DNA of 64,000 bases from an uncultured OM182 clade bacterium (GCA_905182025.1 CAJJAA010000013.1:41505-105504), one strand, 5' to 3'; counted from the first letter of the stretch, positions 51,643-63,063 are shown. Notes: generated from the letters alone by a model not told the origin. Numbers and translations are program-made.

Positions 51643-54600
51643 ATGATGAAAATAGGCGGATTTCCAGACAAGGTTGGTCTGTACGACCCGGCTAACGAAA
51701 AAGACTCCTGTGGAGTCGGTTTTGTCGCCAATATTAAGGGTGTACCCAGCCACCAGATAATGCTCGATGCCTACCATATCAATTCCCGTATGGATCATCG
51801 CGGCGGATGTGGTTTCGAGGAGAACACTGGCGATGGTGCGGGTATTCTGACCGCACTACCGCATGCTTTTTTCCAAATGATAGCGAAAGACGCAGGGTAT
51901 GAACTGCCAGAGGCGGGGAAATTCGCCGTCGGCAACATTTTCTTACCGCAGGACGAGACTGAACGACAGTTTTGCAAAGACACTATTGAAGCCATCATCG
52001 CAGAGGAAAATCAGACCTTTGTGGGCTGGCGAACTGTGCCCATCGACCCGCAGGGCGCCGATGTCGGACCTGCAGCACATGCTGCACAACCCTTTATTGA
52101 GCAGCTGTTCATAAATTCGACCTTACAAGACACGAAGGCCTTCGAACGCGCGCTCTATGTTATCCGTCGAAGATTTACAGAGAAGCTGCGCCGTGGATCA
52201 AATCTAACCCAAGGACATCTGCTTTACGCCTGCTCCCTGTCACCCAATGTGATTTGCTATAAAGGCATGTTGACGCCTGCACAGCTCTTTCCGTTCTACG
52301 GCGACCTGACCGACAAACGCTTCGAAACCCATCTGGCGATGGTCCACTCGAGATTCAGCACAAACACCTTCCCGAGCTGGGACCGTGCACAACCGAAGCG
52401 ATACATGAGCCACAACGGTGAGATCAATACATTACGCGGCAATAAAAATCAGATGACTTCTCGCGAGGGCGTCGTTGCCTCGGAGTTGTTTGGCGATGAT
52501 ATTAAAAAATTATTTCCTATCGTAGAGCCCGACTTCTCAGATTCGGGCTCCTTCGACAACGTGCTTGAGTTCATGTTGATGTCCGGCAGATCTCTACAGG
52601 AAGCCATGATGATGATGGTACCTGAAGCTTGGCAATCCGATACCAACATGAGCCAGGAAAAGCGTGATTTCTATGAATATCATTCTGCATTGATGGAACC
52701 TTGGGACGGCCCGGCTTCAATTGTTTTCACAGACGGCAACTATATCGGTGCAACCCTTGATCGCAATGGTCTTCGTCCCAGCCGCTACTACATTACCAAT
52801 GACGACAAAGTCATTATGGCGTCTGAAGTTGGCGTTTTGCCCGTTGATCCAGCTAACGTAAAAGAGAAAGGTCGCCTGCAACCCGGCAAAATGTTTCTTG
52901 TTGATTTCGAAAAGGGGCGTTTGATTCCTGATGAAGAGTTGAAACAGGACTTCTCAAGGCGCCGACCTTACGGTGAGTGGCTAAAAAATCAGAAACTCAC
53001 GCTTGCTGATATCCCTGCGGCCAAAGATGCGCATGGCTTTGAACCCTCAACACTGTTGAATCGCATGCAAGCATTCGGTTATACCGTTGAGACCATGCAG
53101 TTCATGCTTCTGCCAATGGTCACTGAAGCGAGAGACCCGCTCGGCTCTATGGGCAATGACTCAGCATTAGCTTGTTTGTCGGACAAGTCGCGAATGATCT
53201 ATGACTATTTCAAACAGCTATTTGCACAGATTACAAACCCACCCATCGACTCTATTCGGGAAGAAGTGGTCATGTCTCTCGAGTGCTTTATTGGCCCAGA
53301 GGGGAATCTACTCGAGACCACTGAGCAGCACGTACATCGACTAAAGATACCGCACCCCATCCTCAGCAATGAAGAGTTGACAGCGCTGAAGGTTATGGAC
53401 CATCGCGGTTGGAAGTCTCAAACAATCGATATCACCTTTGATAAAGCCCACGGCAAAAAAGGCCTTCAGGCAGCGCTCGATCGTATTTGCGCCGAAGCAT
53501 CTACAGCGATAGCAGATGGTTATTCCCTTATTGTCTTATCTGATCGTAATATTTCAAAAGATCAAATGGCGATTAGCGCCCTAGTCGCTTGCGGTGCTGT
53601 ACACCATCACCTCGTGGCAAACCATGAGCGCACGCGCATTGGTATCGTACTTGAAACAGGCGAAGCCCGTGAAGTCCATCATCATTGTTTACTGACAGGG
53701 TACGGGGCTGACGCGATCAACCCGTATGTCGCTTTCGAGGCGCTATGGCAAGCTAAAGCCGATAACCTACTAGACGCCACTGTCTACCCGTCCGACAACA
53801 GTATCGTTGACGCGTACAAAAAAGCAGTCGCTAAAGGCATGTTGAAAGTCATGGCTAAGATGGGCATTTCTACCCTACAGTCTTACAAGGGTGCACAAAT
53901 CTTTGAAGCCGTTGGTTTAGCAGAAGATATCATTGACCGCAGTTTTGTTGGCACAGCCAGCCGCGTACAGGGCATTAACTTTGATGTTCTGTTCCAAGAA
54001 ATGGAAGTTCGGCATGAGATTGGTTATCCAAAACGTCAGGAAAACCTTATTCCTGTATTGCCAAATCCCGGTGACATCCACTATCGCAAAGACGGTGATG
54101 CGCACATGTGGGATCCAACTGCGATTGCCCACTTACAAATCGCCAGTCGCACCAATAGTGCCGATTCTTATGCTGAATTCGCTCGACACACCAATGAAGA
54201 AACGACTCGCCGCTGCACGTTTAGGGGCCTGCTGACCTTCAAAGACGGTGTTAATGGTGGTCCAATTGACATTGAAGAAGTTGAGCCTGCAAAAGAGATC
54301 GTCAAACGATTTTGCACAGGTGCGATGAGCTTTGGCTCTATTTCTGCGGAAAGCCATGAATCCTTAGCCATCGCCATGAACAGAATTGGCGGAAAATCAA
54401 ATACAGGCGAAGGTGGTGAGGATCCAGAGCGATTTACACCGATGGAAAACGGTGATTCAAAACGCTCCGCGATCAAGCAAGTTGCGTCGGGTCGATTCGG
54501 CGTAACCATTTGGTACCTCGCAAACGCCGATGAACTTCAAATTAAAATTGTTCAGGGTGCTAAACCTGGCGAAGGTGGCGAACTTCCCGGAGACAAGGTC

Positions 54601-56205
54601 GACAACACGATTGCGAGACTTCGTCACTCTACGCCCGGCGTGGGACTTATTAGTCCACCCCCACATCACGACATTTATTCTATTGAGGATATAGCTCAGC
54701 TTATTCACGATTTGAAGAACGCTAATCCTTCGGCACGCATCAGTGTCAAGCTAGGCTCAGAAATAGGCGTCGGTACGATCGCCGCAGGCGTGACTAAGGC
54801 CAAGACAGACCATTTGGTTATTGCTGGTCACGATGGTGGCACAGGTGCTTCACCTATCACTTCCATCAAACATGCAGGGCTACCATGGGAGCTCGGCATC
54901 GCAGAGACTCACCAGACGCTAGTTATGAATAATCTGCGCTCGCGGGTCTACTTACAAACTGACGGTCAAATCAAGACCGGCAGAGACGTTGCAATGGCAG
55001 CACTGCTCGGCGCTGAAGAATTTGGTTTTGCTACTGCACCACTGATTACGCAAGGCTGTATCATGATGCGCAAGTGTCACCTGAACACCTGCCCTGTTGG
55101 TATTGCAACGCAGGATAAAGAACTGCGTAAGAAGTTCTCGGGCAAGCCTGAGTACGTTGTTAATTACTTCTTTATGGTTGCTGAAGAACTGCGTCAAATT
55201 ATGGCGAAATTAGGTTTCAGAACACTCAATGAAATGGTCGGTCGTGCGGATGTACTCGAAACCAATAAGGCACTGAGTCATTGGAAAACAAACGGACTCG
55301 ATTTCACCGCAATTCTACACCCGGCTGAAAAAGTGTTTGAAAACACAGAAACCTACCGTACTCAGTCCCAGAATCACGGTCTCGAGAAAGCGCTGGATAA
55401 CGAAATTATACGGTTGGCTAAACCAGCCCTAGAAAAAGGTGAGAAGGTTGATATCGAACTACCGATCATCAACATCAATCGAGTTGTTGGCACGATGCTA
55501 TCCCATGAGTTAGCAAAGGCTACCAATGGCAAGCTACTGCCTGATGACACCATCAACATTAAATTAAACGGTTCAGCAGGTCAGAGCCTTGGCGCTTGGC
55601 TTGCATCCGGTATCACCATCAAAGTCGAAGGTGATGCAAACGATTATGTTGGCAAGGGACTGTCAGGCGGAAAAATCGCTGTCTACCCCCCCGCGGTGAG
55701 TCAATTCAAAGCTGAAGAAAACATTCTTGTCGGCAATGTCTGTCTCTACGGTGCGACAAGTGGAGAGGCTTATTTCAGAGGTATCGCAGCAGAACGTTTC
55801 TGCGTCAGAAATAGTGGTGCAACCGCGGTCGTTGAAGGTATTGGTGATCACGGGTGCGAATACATGACCGGCGGTCGAGTTGTCATACTTGGCACAACGG
55901 GCAGAAATTTCGGCGCAGGCATGAGTGGTGGTGTTGCCTATGTTTGGGACAAAGCAGGAAACTTTGACAAACAATGTAATACAGGCACCTTCGAATTAGA
56001 GGCTGTATCAGCCGAGGCCGATGCAGCCGAGCTGCGTACGATGATTCAAAGTCACCTGACTTACACAGGTTCTACAGTGGCGAGCAACATACTTGAGAAC
56101 TGGGAAACTGAACTGACACATTTCGTTAAGGTCATGCCATCCGATTACAAACGTGTATTGATGGAAATGGCTTCTGAAAACGATATTAGCGCAGCCACAG
56201 GCTAA
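51643..56205 (+). CDS. gltB: Glutamate synthase, large (alpha) subunit
   Basis: A 1520-residue GOGAT large subunit. ATG 51643 gives a short propeptide and then Cys23 in KDSCGVGFVANIKG, the N-terminal nucleophile of the glutaminase domain after processing. The FMN-binding synthase domain includes SFGSISAESHESLAIAMNRIGGKSNTGEGGEDPERF, and the 3Fe-4S ligands are C-x5-C-x4-C in QGCIMMRKCHLNTCPVG. The C-terminal beta-helix (GEAYFRGIAAERFCVRNSGATAVVEGIGDHGCEYMTGG) is complete. It makes two glutamates from glutamine and 2-oxoglutarate. gltD follows at 28 bases. Confidence 0.97.
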   Translation: MMKIGGFPDKVGLYDPANEKDSCGVGFVANIKGVPSHQIMLDAYHINSRMDHRGGCGFEENTGDGAGILTALPHAFFQMIAKDAGYELPEAGKFAVGNIFLPQDETERQFCKDTIEAIIAEENQTFVGWRTVPIDPQGADVGPAAHAAQPFIEQLFINSTLQDTKAFERALYVIRRRFTEKLRRGSNLTQGHLLYACSLSPNVICYKGMLTPAQLFPFYGDLTDKRFETHLAMVHSRFSTNTFPSWDRAQPKRYMSHNGEINTLRGNKNQMTSREGVVASELFGDDIKKLFPIVEPDFSDSGSFDNVLEFMLMSGRSLQEAMMMMVPEAWQSDTNMSQEKRDFYEYHSALMEPWDGPASIVFTDGNYIGATLDRNGLRPSRYYITNDDKVIMASEVGVLPVDPANVKEKGRLQPGKMFLVDFEKGRLIPDEELKQDFSRRRPYGEWLKNQKLTLADIPAAKDAHGFEPSTLLNRMQAFGYTVETMQFMLLPMVTEARDPLGSMGNDSALACLSDKSRMIYDYFKQLFAQITNPPIDSIREEVVMSLECFIGPEGNLLETTEQHVHRLKIPHPILSNEELTALKVMDHRGWKSQTIDITFDKAHGKKGLQAALDRICAEASTAIADGYSLIVLSDRNISKDQMAISALVACGAVHHHLVANHERTRIGIVLETGEAREVHHHCLLTGYGADAINPYVAFEALWQAKADNLLDATVYPSDNSIVDAYKKAVAKGMLKVMAKMGISTLQSYKGAQIFEAVGLAEDIIDRSFVGTASRVQGINFDVLFQEMEVRHEIGYPKRQENLIPVLPNPGDIHYRKDGDAHMWDPTAIAHLQIASRTNSADSYAEFARHTNEETTRRCTFRGLLTFKDGVNGGPIDIEEVEPAKEIVKRFCTGAMSFGSISAESHESLAIAMNRIGGKSNTGEGGEDPERFTPMENGDSKRSAIKQVASGRFGVTIWYLANADELQIKIVQGAKPGEGGELPGDKVDNTIARLRHSTPGVGLISPPPHHDIYSIEDIAQLIHDLKNANPSARISVKLGSEIGVGTIAAGVTKAKTDHLVIAGHDGGTGASPITSIKHAGLPWELGIAETHQTLVMNNLRSRVYLQTDGQIKTGRDVAMAALLGAEEFGFATAPLITQGCIMMRKCHLNTCPVGIATQDKELRKKFSGKPEYVVNYFFMVAEELRQIMAKLGFRTLNEMVGRADVLETNKALSHWKTNGLDFTAILHPAEKVFENTETYRTQSQNHGLEKALDNEIIRLAKPALEKGEKVDIELPIININRVVGTMLSHELAKATNGKLLPDDTINIKLNGSAGQSLGAWLASGITIKVEGDANDYVGKGLSGGKIAVYPPAVSQFKAEENILVGNVCLYGATSGEAYFRGIAAERFCVRNSGATAVVEGIGDHGCEYMTGGRVVILGTTGRNFGAGMSGGVAYVWDKAGNFDKQCNTGTFELEAVSAEADAAELRTMIQSHLTYTGSTVASNILENWETELTHFVKVMPSDYKRVLMEMASENDISAATG

Positions 56206-56233
56206 TCAACGAATATTAGGTAGTAACAGAGTT

Positions 56234-57706
56234 ATGGGTAAACCCACAGGTTTTAAAGAATTCGACAGAGAAGTCGAACCCTATAGAGATCCGACGGAAC
56301 GCTTGGCGGACTATGGGGAAATTTATACGCCACACGACGATGCGCATCTGCAACAGCAGGGTGCTCGCTGCATGGATTGTGGTGTTCCTTTCTGCCAGTC
56401 TCAGAATACTGTTAATGCGGCACCACCGGTTTCTTATGGCTGCCCGATCCACAATTTGATTCCAGAATGGAATGACCTTGTCTATCACGGACGGTGGGAA
56501 GACGCCCTAGATCGGCTACACAAGACAAATAACTTCCCCGAATTTACTGGACGCGTTTGTCCTGCGCCTTGCGAAGGCTCCTGCGTGCTTGGTATCAATA
56601 GCCCTGCGGTGACAATTAAGAATATCGAATGTGCAATTATCGACAAAGGCTACGACGAAGGCTGGGTAAAACCCAATACACCGAGTTCAAGAACAGGCAA
56701 GTCTGTCGCCGTTATCGGATCAGGTCCTGCCGGACTATCGGCTGCCGACCAACTTAATAAAGCCGGTCATTTGGTGACAGTCTATGAACGTGCTGACCGT
56801 ATTGGTGGATTGCTGATGTACGGTATTCCAAACATGAAGCTTGAAAAGACGGTCGTCGATCGCCGCATTGATGTTTTAAAAGCAGCCGGTATAGCGTTCG
56901 TCGTCAACGCTGACGTTGGTAACAATATCGATGTAAAAGACCTCGTCGCGAATAATGAGGCTGTTCTATTTACCACCGGCGCAACGTTACCTCGCGATTT
57001 ACCTATACCAGGCCGCGAAGGTGATGGTGTTCACTACGCCATGGACTTCTTGCTACCCAATACTAAGAGCCTGTTAGACAGCGATCTGACCGATGGTAAC
57101 TTTATATCCGCCAAGGATAAGCACGTGATTGTGATTGGTGGCGGTGACACAGGTACAGATTGTATCGGAACCTCTTTACGCCATGGTTGCAAGTCTCTAG
57201 TCAACTTCGAACTACTCACAAAGCCACCAACCGAACGTCCAGAAGACGCACCTTGGCCAATTGGCTTGCCTCGCATCTATCGCGTTGACTATGGTCATGC
57301 GGAAGCGACAGAGAAGTACGGTGATGATCCACGTGTATATTCCATCATGAGCAAGGAATTCATCCGAGACGAGCACAATGTTCTCAAAGGTGTCGTGACC
57401 GTCAACGTTGACGCTTCTTTTAAAGAAATTCCCGGCACGGAGAAAACATGGGAAGCAGACTTAATTTTGCTTTCGATGGGCTTCTTAGGTCCAGAACACT
57501 ATGCATCCGACCCTACCGACATAGCCTACGACGAACGCAGTAACTATAAGGCGATCAAAGGCCTCTACAAAGCATCTCGAGACAAGGTTTGGGCTGCCGG
57601 TGACTGTCGTAGTGGCCAATCACTGGTTGTGCGTGCTATCAATGAAGGCCGTGAAGCCGCTAGAGAAATTGATCGTGAACTCATGGGCGATACCCAGCTG
57701 CCATAA
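56234..57706 (+). CDS. gltD: Glutamate synthase, small (beta) subunit
   Basis: A 490-residue NADPH-dependent electron-input subunit. The N-terminal Cys-rich part has [17 protein letters not shown] and CPAPCEGSC for two 4Fe-4S clusters. FAD binds at [17 protein letters not shown] and NADPH at [17 protein letters not shown]. It delivers electrons from NADPH to the GltB FMN and iron-sulfur centres. Close spacing to gltB shows cotranscription. The region downstream ends in a bidirectional terminator. Confidence 0.97.
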   Translation: MGKPTGFKEFDREVEPYRDPTERLADYGEIYTPHDDAHLQQQGARCMDCGVPFCQSQNTVNAAPPVSYGCPIHNLIPEWNDLVYHGRWEDALDRLHKTNNFPEFTGRVCPAPCEGSCVLGINSPAVTIKNIECAIIDKGYDEGWVKPNTPSSRTGKSVAVIGSGPAGLSAADQLNKAGHLVTVYERADRIGGLLMYGIPNMKLEKTVVDRRIDVLKAAGIAFVVNADVGNNIDVKDLVANNEAVLFTTGATLPRDLPIPGREGDGVHYAMDFLLPNTKSLLDSDLTDGNFISAKDKHVIVIGGGDTGTDCIGTSLRHGCKSLVNFELLTKPPTERPEDAPWPIGLPRIYRVDYGHAEATEKYGDDPRVYSIMSKEFIRDEHNVLKGVVTVNVDASFKEIPGTEKTWEADLILLSMGFLGPEHYASDPTDIAYDERSNYKAIKGLYKASRDKVWAAGDCRSGQSLVVRAINEGREAAREIDRELMGDTQLP

Positions 57707-57777
57707 GCAACACCGGCGTAACGCAACCCGAAGTAAGTACATTCAGACAACGACAAGAACGGGTTAGAAGCACGGTC

Positions 57778-57817
57778 AAAAAGGCCGAGTCATGTTGATC
57801 ACATGGCTCGGCCTTTT
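57778..57817. terminator. Bidirectional terminator between gltBD and aroB
   Basis: AAAAGGCCGAGTCATG / CATGGCTCGGCCTTTT form a 16-pair stem with one T-G wobble and a TTGATCA loop. It is A-rich on the left and T-rich on the right, so it can end gltBD on plus and aroB on minus. It lies about 70 bases after the gltD stop. Confidence 0.88.
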
Positions 57818-57953
57818 ACATTGTGAATGTTCAATCTAAAAGGATCTCGAGCATCAATGGCGTTATACCTCGCGTTACTCACTTATCGATGAAGGCAGAT
57901 TAGGTGAGGACTATATTCGCATCATAGCGAATCAGTTAGCACGCAGAATTGTA

Positions 57954-59039
57954 TCAGCTCAGTAAACGATCAGATCCGGAGATTGTTTGTTGCAGCATTA
58001 CATCGTCAACATTATCTACTAGCTTAGCCTTACCTAGTGCCTCGAGTAGCACAAGTCGCAAGCCGGAATCGGACACCTTTTTGTCTCGGCCCATCAGTTC
58101 TGTAAACTGATTGACGAGACCAGGTGGTGGCGCGATGGGCAAACCCGCTTTTGCGATGAGATCTCTCAGCTTTAGTGCACCCTCTCGGTCGCACATACCC
58201 AATCGCACCGACAGATCCGCTGCCATAACCATGCCTGCACCAACAGCCTCGCCATGTAGCCACTCACCGTAACCGAGGCCGTTTTCTATGGCGTGACCAA
58301 AGGTATGGCCAAAATTTAACAAGGCGCGAATGCCCTGCTCTTTCTCATCCTGACCGACAATTTCAGCCTTAATCTCGCAGCTACGCTTCACGGTCTGAGC
58401 AATACACTGCGCGTCCATTGCCAGTAGCCCCTCAATATTCAACTCTAACCAATCAAAATATTCTCGATCACCCAGTGCACCGTGCTTAATGACTTCTGCC
58501 AAACCTGCAGAAAGTTCACGCGCAGGCAGTGTGGCTAAGGTATTTGTATCAATCAAAACACATTGCGGTTGGTAGAAGGCGCCAATCATATTTTTACCCA
58601 AGGGATGATTGACCGCAGTCTTACCGCCAACAGACGAATCCACCTGTGAGAGTAAAGTGGTGGGCACCTGAATAAAATCAACGCCACGCTGATAACTCGC
58701 CGCTGCAAAGCCAGCCATATCACCAACAACGCCGCCGCCAAGGGCAATAATCGTTGTCTGGCGGTTATGATTATTCTGCAACAGCGCATCGAAAATCAGC
58801 GTCAGCGTTTCCAAAGTTTTGAATCGTTCACCATCAGGCAATACAACGACATCAACATTGATACCGCAAAGTGAGTTTTCAAGCTGCTCTTGATAGAGTG
58901 GCGCCACCGTTTCATTTGTGACGATTAGCGCTCGATTACCTTTGATATGTGAGGTGACAAGATCGGCAGTTTGAATCAGGCCAGAGCCTATGTAGATAGG
59001 ATAACTATCTTGCCCGAGCTCTAAGTTAACAATTTCCAT
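57954..59039 (-). CDS. aroB: 3-dehydroquinate synthase
   Basis: A 361-residue enzyme from ATG 59039, with AGGAAAG upstream; the ORF track adds 10 residues. NAD-binding [58 protein letters not shown] is diagnostic, as are the zinc residues in [11 protein letters not shown] and the His in [10 protein letters not shown]. It converts DAHP to 3-dehydroquinate in the cytosol. It follows aroK in the pil-aroK-aroB order common in Gammaproteobacteria. Confidence 0.96.
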   Translation of the reverse strand: MEIVNLELGQDSYPIYIGSGLIQTADLVTSHIKGNRALIVTNETVAPLYQEQLENSLCGINVDVVVLPDGERFKTLETLTLIFDALLQNNHNRQTTIIALGGGVVGDMAGFAAASYQRGVDFIQVPTTLLSQVDSSVGGKTAVNHPLGKNMIGAFYQPQCVLIDTNTLATLPARELSAGLAEVIKHGALGDREYFDWLELNIEGLLAMDAQCIAQTVKRSCEIKAEIVGQDEKEQGIRALLNFGHTFGHAIENGLGYGEWLHGEAVGAGMVMAADLSVRLGMCDREGALKLRDLIAKAGLPIAPPPGLVNQFTELMGRDKKVSDSGLRLVLLEALGKAKLVDNVDDVMLQQTISGSDRLLS

Positions 59040-59089
59040 TACTACTTTCCTGGACCGTGAGCGGCGCAATGGCTCACATCAATATTCGA

Positions 59090-59638
59090 CTACTCTTTTA
59101 AAAGAGCTTCATCTTTCAATTTTTTGACAATGGCATTAACAATCTTTCTGCTACCATCCTCACCAACAAATACCTTCAGGTCGGATACTTCCTGATAAAT
59201 AGGATCGCGAACCTCTTTCAAGTTTTTCAACACAATGGTGTGATCGACATTCTGCAACAGAGGGCGCTTCTTATCCTTCTCGGTCCGTTTCAGTTGCAGC
59301 TCCAGCGAGGTATCCAGAAAAACAACTACGCCACGAGAAACCAAGCATTGTCTATTCTGCGGGCTCAGTACAGAGCCGCCACCGGTCGCAATTAAAACGC
59401 CTTTACGCTGAGTAAGATCATCAATCACAATCGATTCACGTTCTCTAAACCCTGCTTCGCCTTCAACATCGAAAATCCAGGAGATATTCGCCCCCGCACG
59501 CTTTTCGATTTCATGATCAGAATCAATAAATCTCAACCCCAATTCCTGCGCAAGCAAACGTCCAATGGTTGTTTTACCAACACCCATCGGGCCGACTAGA
59601 AAGAGATTTTGATCGAAATGATTTGAAGCAGCTACCAT
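59090..59638 (-). CDS. aroK: Shikimate kinase
   Basis: A 182-residue P-loop kinase. Walker A is GPMGVGKTTIGRLLA, shikimate binding uses FIDSDHEIEKRAG and the GGGSVLS loop, and the lid has RPLL. It makes shikimate 3-phosphate from shikimate and ATP, two pathway steps ahead of AroA elsewhere in the window. It stands between pilQ and aroB, 50 bases from each. Confidence 0.95.
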   Translation of the reverse strand: MVAASNHFDQNLFLVGPMGVGKTTIGRLLAQELGLRFIDSDHEIEKRAGANISWIFDVEGEAGFRERESIVIDDLTQRKGVLIATGGGSVLSPQNRQCLVSRGVVVFLDTSLELQLKRTEKDKKRPLLQNVDHTIVLKNLKEVRDPIYQEVSDLKVFVGEDGSRKIVNAIVKKLKDEALLKE

Positions 59639-59688
59639 GTAACCAACTGTAGCTAAGACGACGCTAGAAAACTAGCGCCGGGTTAAAA

Positions 59689-61830
59689 CTATCGACTAGT
59701 TAAAGAATCTCGAATAAGTCGAGGTGTAATGAAGATCAGTAATTCTTGCTTCTGATCTGAACGAGTATTACGTCTGAACAACCCGCCGACATAAGGCAGA
59801 TCACCAAGGAACGGCGTTTTAGTGACTGACTCCGACGTGTTAACCGTAAAAATACCACCGAGAACAATTGTCTCACCATTGTTCACTAACACTTGAGTCT
59901 TAACGTTGTTCGTATTGATGCTGGGGACGCCATTAAATACAGCACCAACCGTATCCTGCTTGACCTCTAATTCCATAATGATCCGATCATCAGGTGTGAT
60001 CTGAGGCTTGACCGCTAACTGCAAAGTTGCGGACTTAAACGAGACCGACGTGGCACCACTTGATGATGCTTCCTGATACGGAATTTCAACACCGGAAGAA
60101 ATTGTCGCTTCTTGCTTGTCTGCCGTTATGACTTTCGGCCGCGCGATAACTTCCGCACTACCTTGAGACTCAAGCGCTGAAATCTCTAGGTCGAGCAAAT
60201 ACTTATCATTAACAAGCCCAATCGCAAAAGACGTTGCATCTGCACTACCAACACCAAGGTCAACAACGAGATGGTCTGGACTTGTGAAAGTAATACCGTC
60301 CGGATCGCCTATCCCATCCCTAACTTCCTGAACGGTGGTCAAAGAGCCGCCGGCAGTTCCTACGTTGTCACCGTTTATCTTGTAGCCGAGTCCACCCCAG
60401 CGAACACCCAAGGCCTCACTGAAATTCGATGCTGCGGTAACAATGCGCGCTTCGATCAATACCTGCCGAACAGGGACGTCAAGCTTCTCTAGTACCGCTC
60501 TAAACTCGTTAATCTTGACTGTTGTTTCAGTCAGAATGATGGAATTTGTTCTTTCATCTACGATCACACTGCCACGTCCTGAAAGAACGCCTTCTCCTTC
60601 GCCACTACTCTCGAACAGCGCAAAGATTTCTCCGGCACTGGCATAGCGAACTTCAATAAACTCAGTACGCAGTGGTGCAAGTTCAGATATCTGTTGACGA
60701 CTCTCTAATTCCAGCTTTTCTCTCGCGGCCAATTCTTCAGCAGGCGCCACCATTAGTACATTACCCACTTCGCGCTTATCAAGACCTTTGGTCTTCATAA
60801 TAATATCCAACGCTTGATCCCAAGGTACGTTCTTCAGTCTCAACGTTATGCGGCCATTGACCGTGTCACTTGCGACCAGGTTCAAATCAGTAAAGTCAGC
60901 AATCAACTGCAGTACCGAGCGAATTTGAATATCCTGAAAGTTTAAAGACAGCTTCTCGCCACGATAGCGAAATACAGCATCAAGATTAGACTCAAGCTCA
61001 CTGGAGCTTAAGGGTTTTACTTCCAGGGTAAATAATTCATCAGCCTGATAAGCCAAGTACTCATACTCACCTGTCGGCTCAATCATCAACACGGTATTGT
61101 CAGCTTCCGGTAACGCATCGATCGAAAGCACCGGTGTCGCAAAATCTGTCACATCAAGTCGACGCTGAAGTGACTCAGGAATATGTGCGCCGGTGAATTC
61201 GACTCGAATATTTCCACCTTCACTAAATACGTCTACACCAACACCTGGGTCGTTTAGCTTAACGATGACCCGGCCTTCGCCATTTTCACCGCGTCGAAAA
61301 TCGATATCTTCAATGAGAGCCTGCTCTCTGGAGACATAGTTTGTTGATGAACTGTTTAGGCTTTCTGACAATCCTTCCGGTTCGGTCGTAGCCATTGTTG
61401 CGCCATCTTGCGCACCCACCAACACAAACAATTCATTGCCTTCAACTCGCGTCGAGTAGGCAACGAGCTCAGTCATCGACACAATGACACGCGTTCGGTC
61501 GCCAGCTTCTACGACGGTTACACTGCGCGCATTTCCACTGCCCAAGGTATGATATTTAGATTCCAGACCACTGGTAACTGCACTCAAATCAAGCGCGAGC
61601 CTGGCGGGTTGTTCGATTGTGTAACCTGTCGGAACAGGTGGCGCACCGTCGAAGGTCATGCGGATCTCTATTTTATCTCCGGGTAGCGTGGAGAACTCAA
61701 TATCTTGCATTAGCACCGCTGCAGACGAGATAGTCGACGCCAGCAATAGAAATGTAGAAACCGCCAACCGTAAAGTCAGTTGGAACCACCTCAAATTTGC
61801 AGTCACATTTGTTTTTGTCGTGAATGCCAT
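59689..61830 (-). CDS. pilQ: Type IV pilus secretin
   Basis: About 713 residues from ATG 61830, which has a GGGG site upstream; the ORF track starts 7 codons earlier. A signal peptide (LAVSTFLLLASTISSAA) is followed by two AMIN domains, the short STN/secretin-N domain (FRYRGEKLSLNFQDIQIRSVLQLIADFTDLNLVAS) and the secretin core with VLIEARIV and VPFLGDLPYVGGLFRR-like end. It forms the outer membrane gated channel for the pilus and is needed for DNA uptake and twitching. Confidence 0.95.
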   Translation of the reverse strand: MAFTTKTNVTANLRWFQLTLRLAVSTFLLLASTISSAAVLMQDIEFSTLPGDKIEIRMTFDGAPPVPTGYTIEQPARLALDLSAVTSGLESKYHTLGSGNARSVTVVEAGDRTRVIVSMTELVAYSTRVEGNELFVLVGAQDGATMATTEPEGLSESLNSSSTNYVSREQALIEDIDFRRGENGEGRVIVKLNDPGVGVDVFSEGGNIRVEFTGAHIPESLQRRLDVTDFATPVLSIDALPEADNTVLMIEPTGEYEYLAYQADELFTLEVKPLSSSELESNLDAVFRYRGEKLSLNFQDIQIRSVLQLIADFTDLNLVASDTVNGRITLRLKNVPWDQALDIIMKTKGLDKREVGNVLMVAPAEELAAREKLELESRQQISELAPLRTEFIEVRYASAGEIFALFESSGEGEGVLSGRGSVIVDERTNSIILTETTVKINEFRAVLEKLDVPVRQVLIEARIVTAASNFSEALGVRWGGLGYKINGDNVGTAGGSLTTVQEVRDGIGDPDGITFTSPDHLVVDLGVGSADATSFAIGLVNDKYLLDLEISALESQGSAEVIARPKVITADKQEATISSGVEIPYQEASSSGATSVSFKSATLQLAVKPQITPDDRIIMELEVKQDTVGAVFNGVPSINTNNVKTQVLVNNGETIVLGGIFTVNTSESVTKTPFLGDLPYVGGLFRRNTRSDQKQELLIFITPRLIRDSLTSR

Positions 61831-61853
61831 CGTATGCCCCCGATTATGCATAT

Positions 61854-62387
61854 CTATTGTTGGTTACCATTTAATTCAATTGTTCTTGGTCTTCGAAGCC
61901 AGCCACCCACTCCATCAGTGACAATCTCGGTAATATCTATCCGAGCATCGTTAATGCTTTCAATCTTGCCCCAAGAAGCGCCCATGTAATCACCTACCTG
62001 AACACGATGAACACCACCTTGATCATCTTGAACAAGCGCCCAAGTTGAATCATCCTGCTGTAATGTCCCTACCATTTGGATACCCGCTAGATTAAACCTT
62101 TCTAGATACTGTTTGACGTGATCTTGCGGTGGTTTTATACCGACGTTTCGACGTTGTTCTTCTGACTTTACTGGAATAATAATAGGACGTTCGAACGGAC
62201 TACGTCGGTTTGCTGCACCATAAGTAAACGGTTGGTAGGGCTCAAACTCCGGTAGAGGTGCAATGCTCCCTTTCGGCTTTCTTTCAATCTCCGCCATAAA
62301 GCTCTTAATGTCAGTAAACTCGTCTCCACCCGTACAGCCGGTCAACACCAAAACCAGCACACACGTTAATATGTACTTAAATCGCAT
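61854..62387 (-). CDS. pilP: Type IV pilus alignment lipoprotein PilP
   Basis: A 177-residue lipoprotein. I use ATG 62387, giving MRFKYILTCVLVLVLTGCTGG with lipobox LTGC; the ORF-track start adds 18 residues that overlap pilO. The C-terminal domain RFNLAGIQMVGTLQQDDSTWALVQDDQGGVHRVQVGDYMGASWGKIESI is the PilP beta-sandwich that binds PilQ. It links the inner membrane PilNO ring with the secretin. Confidence 0.9.
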   Translation of the reverse strand: MRFKYILTCVLVLVLTGCTGGDEFTDIKSFMAEIERKPKGSIAPLPEFEPYQPFTYGAANRRSPFERPIIIPVKSEEQRRNVGIKPPQDHVKQYLERFNLAGIQMVGTLQQDDSTWALVQDDQGGVHRVQVGDYMGASWGKIESINDARIDITEIVTDGVGGWLRRPRTIELNGNQQ

Positions 62388-62424
62388 GGGATGACCCTGG
62401 TGGGGAACTACGCCACTATTCATG

Positions 62425-63063
62425 CTAGCTCCTGTCATCATTATATCGATAGGTTCGCGCGAGTATCTCCATCTTTAGCATACCCCCTTGATCCTTTGGT
62501 CCGGTCGATCGCGTCGGCGAAATAGAAAAATCATGAAGCGTCACAATTCGAGAAAGGTCGGCGACGTCGCTGACAAAGGCACCTAGATCGTGGTAACGGC
62601 CATTAACAACAATTTTGATCGGTTTCTCGACGTAGAACTCGTGGCTCTTTTCTGTTTGGAGATCAATGCTCGTAAAAGACAAACCATTTTTCAGGCCTAC
62701 AAGGGTTATATCTTCGATCAAACCGGGTATTTCTGTATCGCCAGGTAACTGCCGTAGAATTGCTTGAAATGATTCTTCCATCTGCAATTGCTGCTTCCTG
62801 TAAGCGTCTAAATGCGCAGCAGCAAAGAATTTCTTCTCATAAGACTTTCGCAATTTAACTTCTTTCTGTTGCACTTGTTGCAGATCACTCTGAAGGTTTG
62901 TGACATGCAAGACATATCCCGCTGTCATGGCCCCTGCAAACACCAATGTCCATATTATAACTTTGACCGCTGTCGGCCAGGAGCCTACCTGATTAAGATC
63001 ATTGAGCTGATCTGTATCAAAGTTTTTTAGACTATCGATGATGTCATCAATTACCATTGCCAT
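62425..63063 (-). CDS. pilO: Type IV pilus inner membrane protein PilO
   Basis: A 212-residue bitopic membrane protein. One transmembrane helix (VKVIIWTLVFAGAMTAGYVLHV, about residues 33-54) is followed by a periplasmic coiled coil (QVQQKEVKLRKSYEKKFFAAAHLDAYRKQQLQMEESFQAIL) and a ferredoxin-like domain. It pairs with PilN and connects to PilP. It lies between pilN and pilP with short spacing. Confidence 0.92.
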   Translation of the reverse strand: MAMVIDDIIDSLKNFDTDQLNDLNQVGSWPTAVKVIIWTLVFAGAMTAGYVLHVTNLQSDLQQVQQKEVKLRKSYEKKFFAAAHLDAYRKQQLQMEESFQAILRQLPGDTEIPGLIEDITLVGLKNGLSFTSIDLQTEKSHEFYVEKPIKIVVNGRYHDLGAFVSDVADLSRIVTLHDFSISPTRSTGPKDQGGMLKMEILARTYRYNDDRS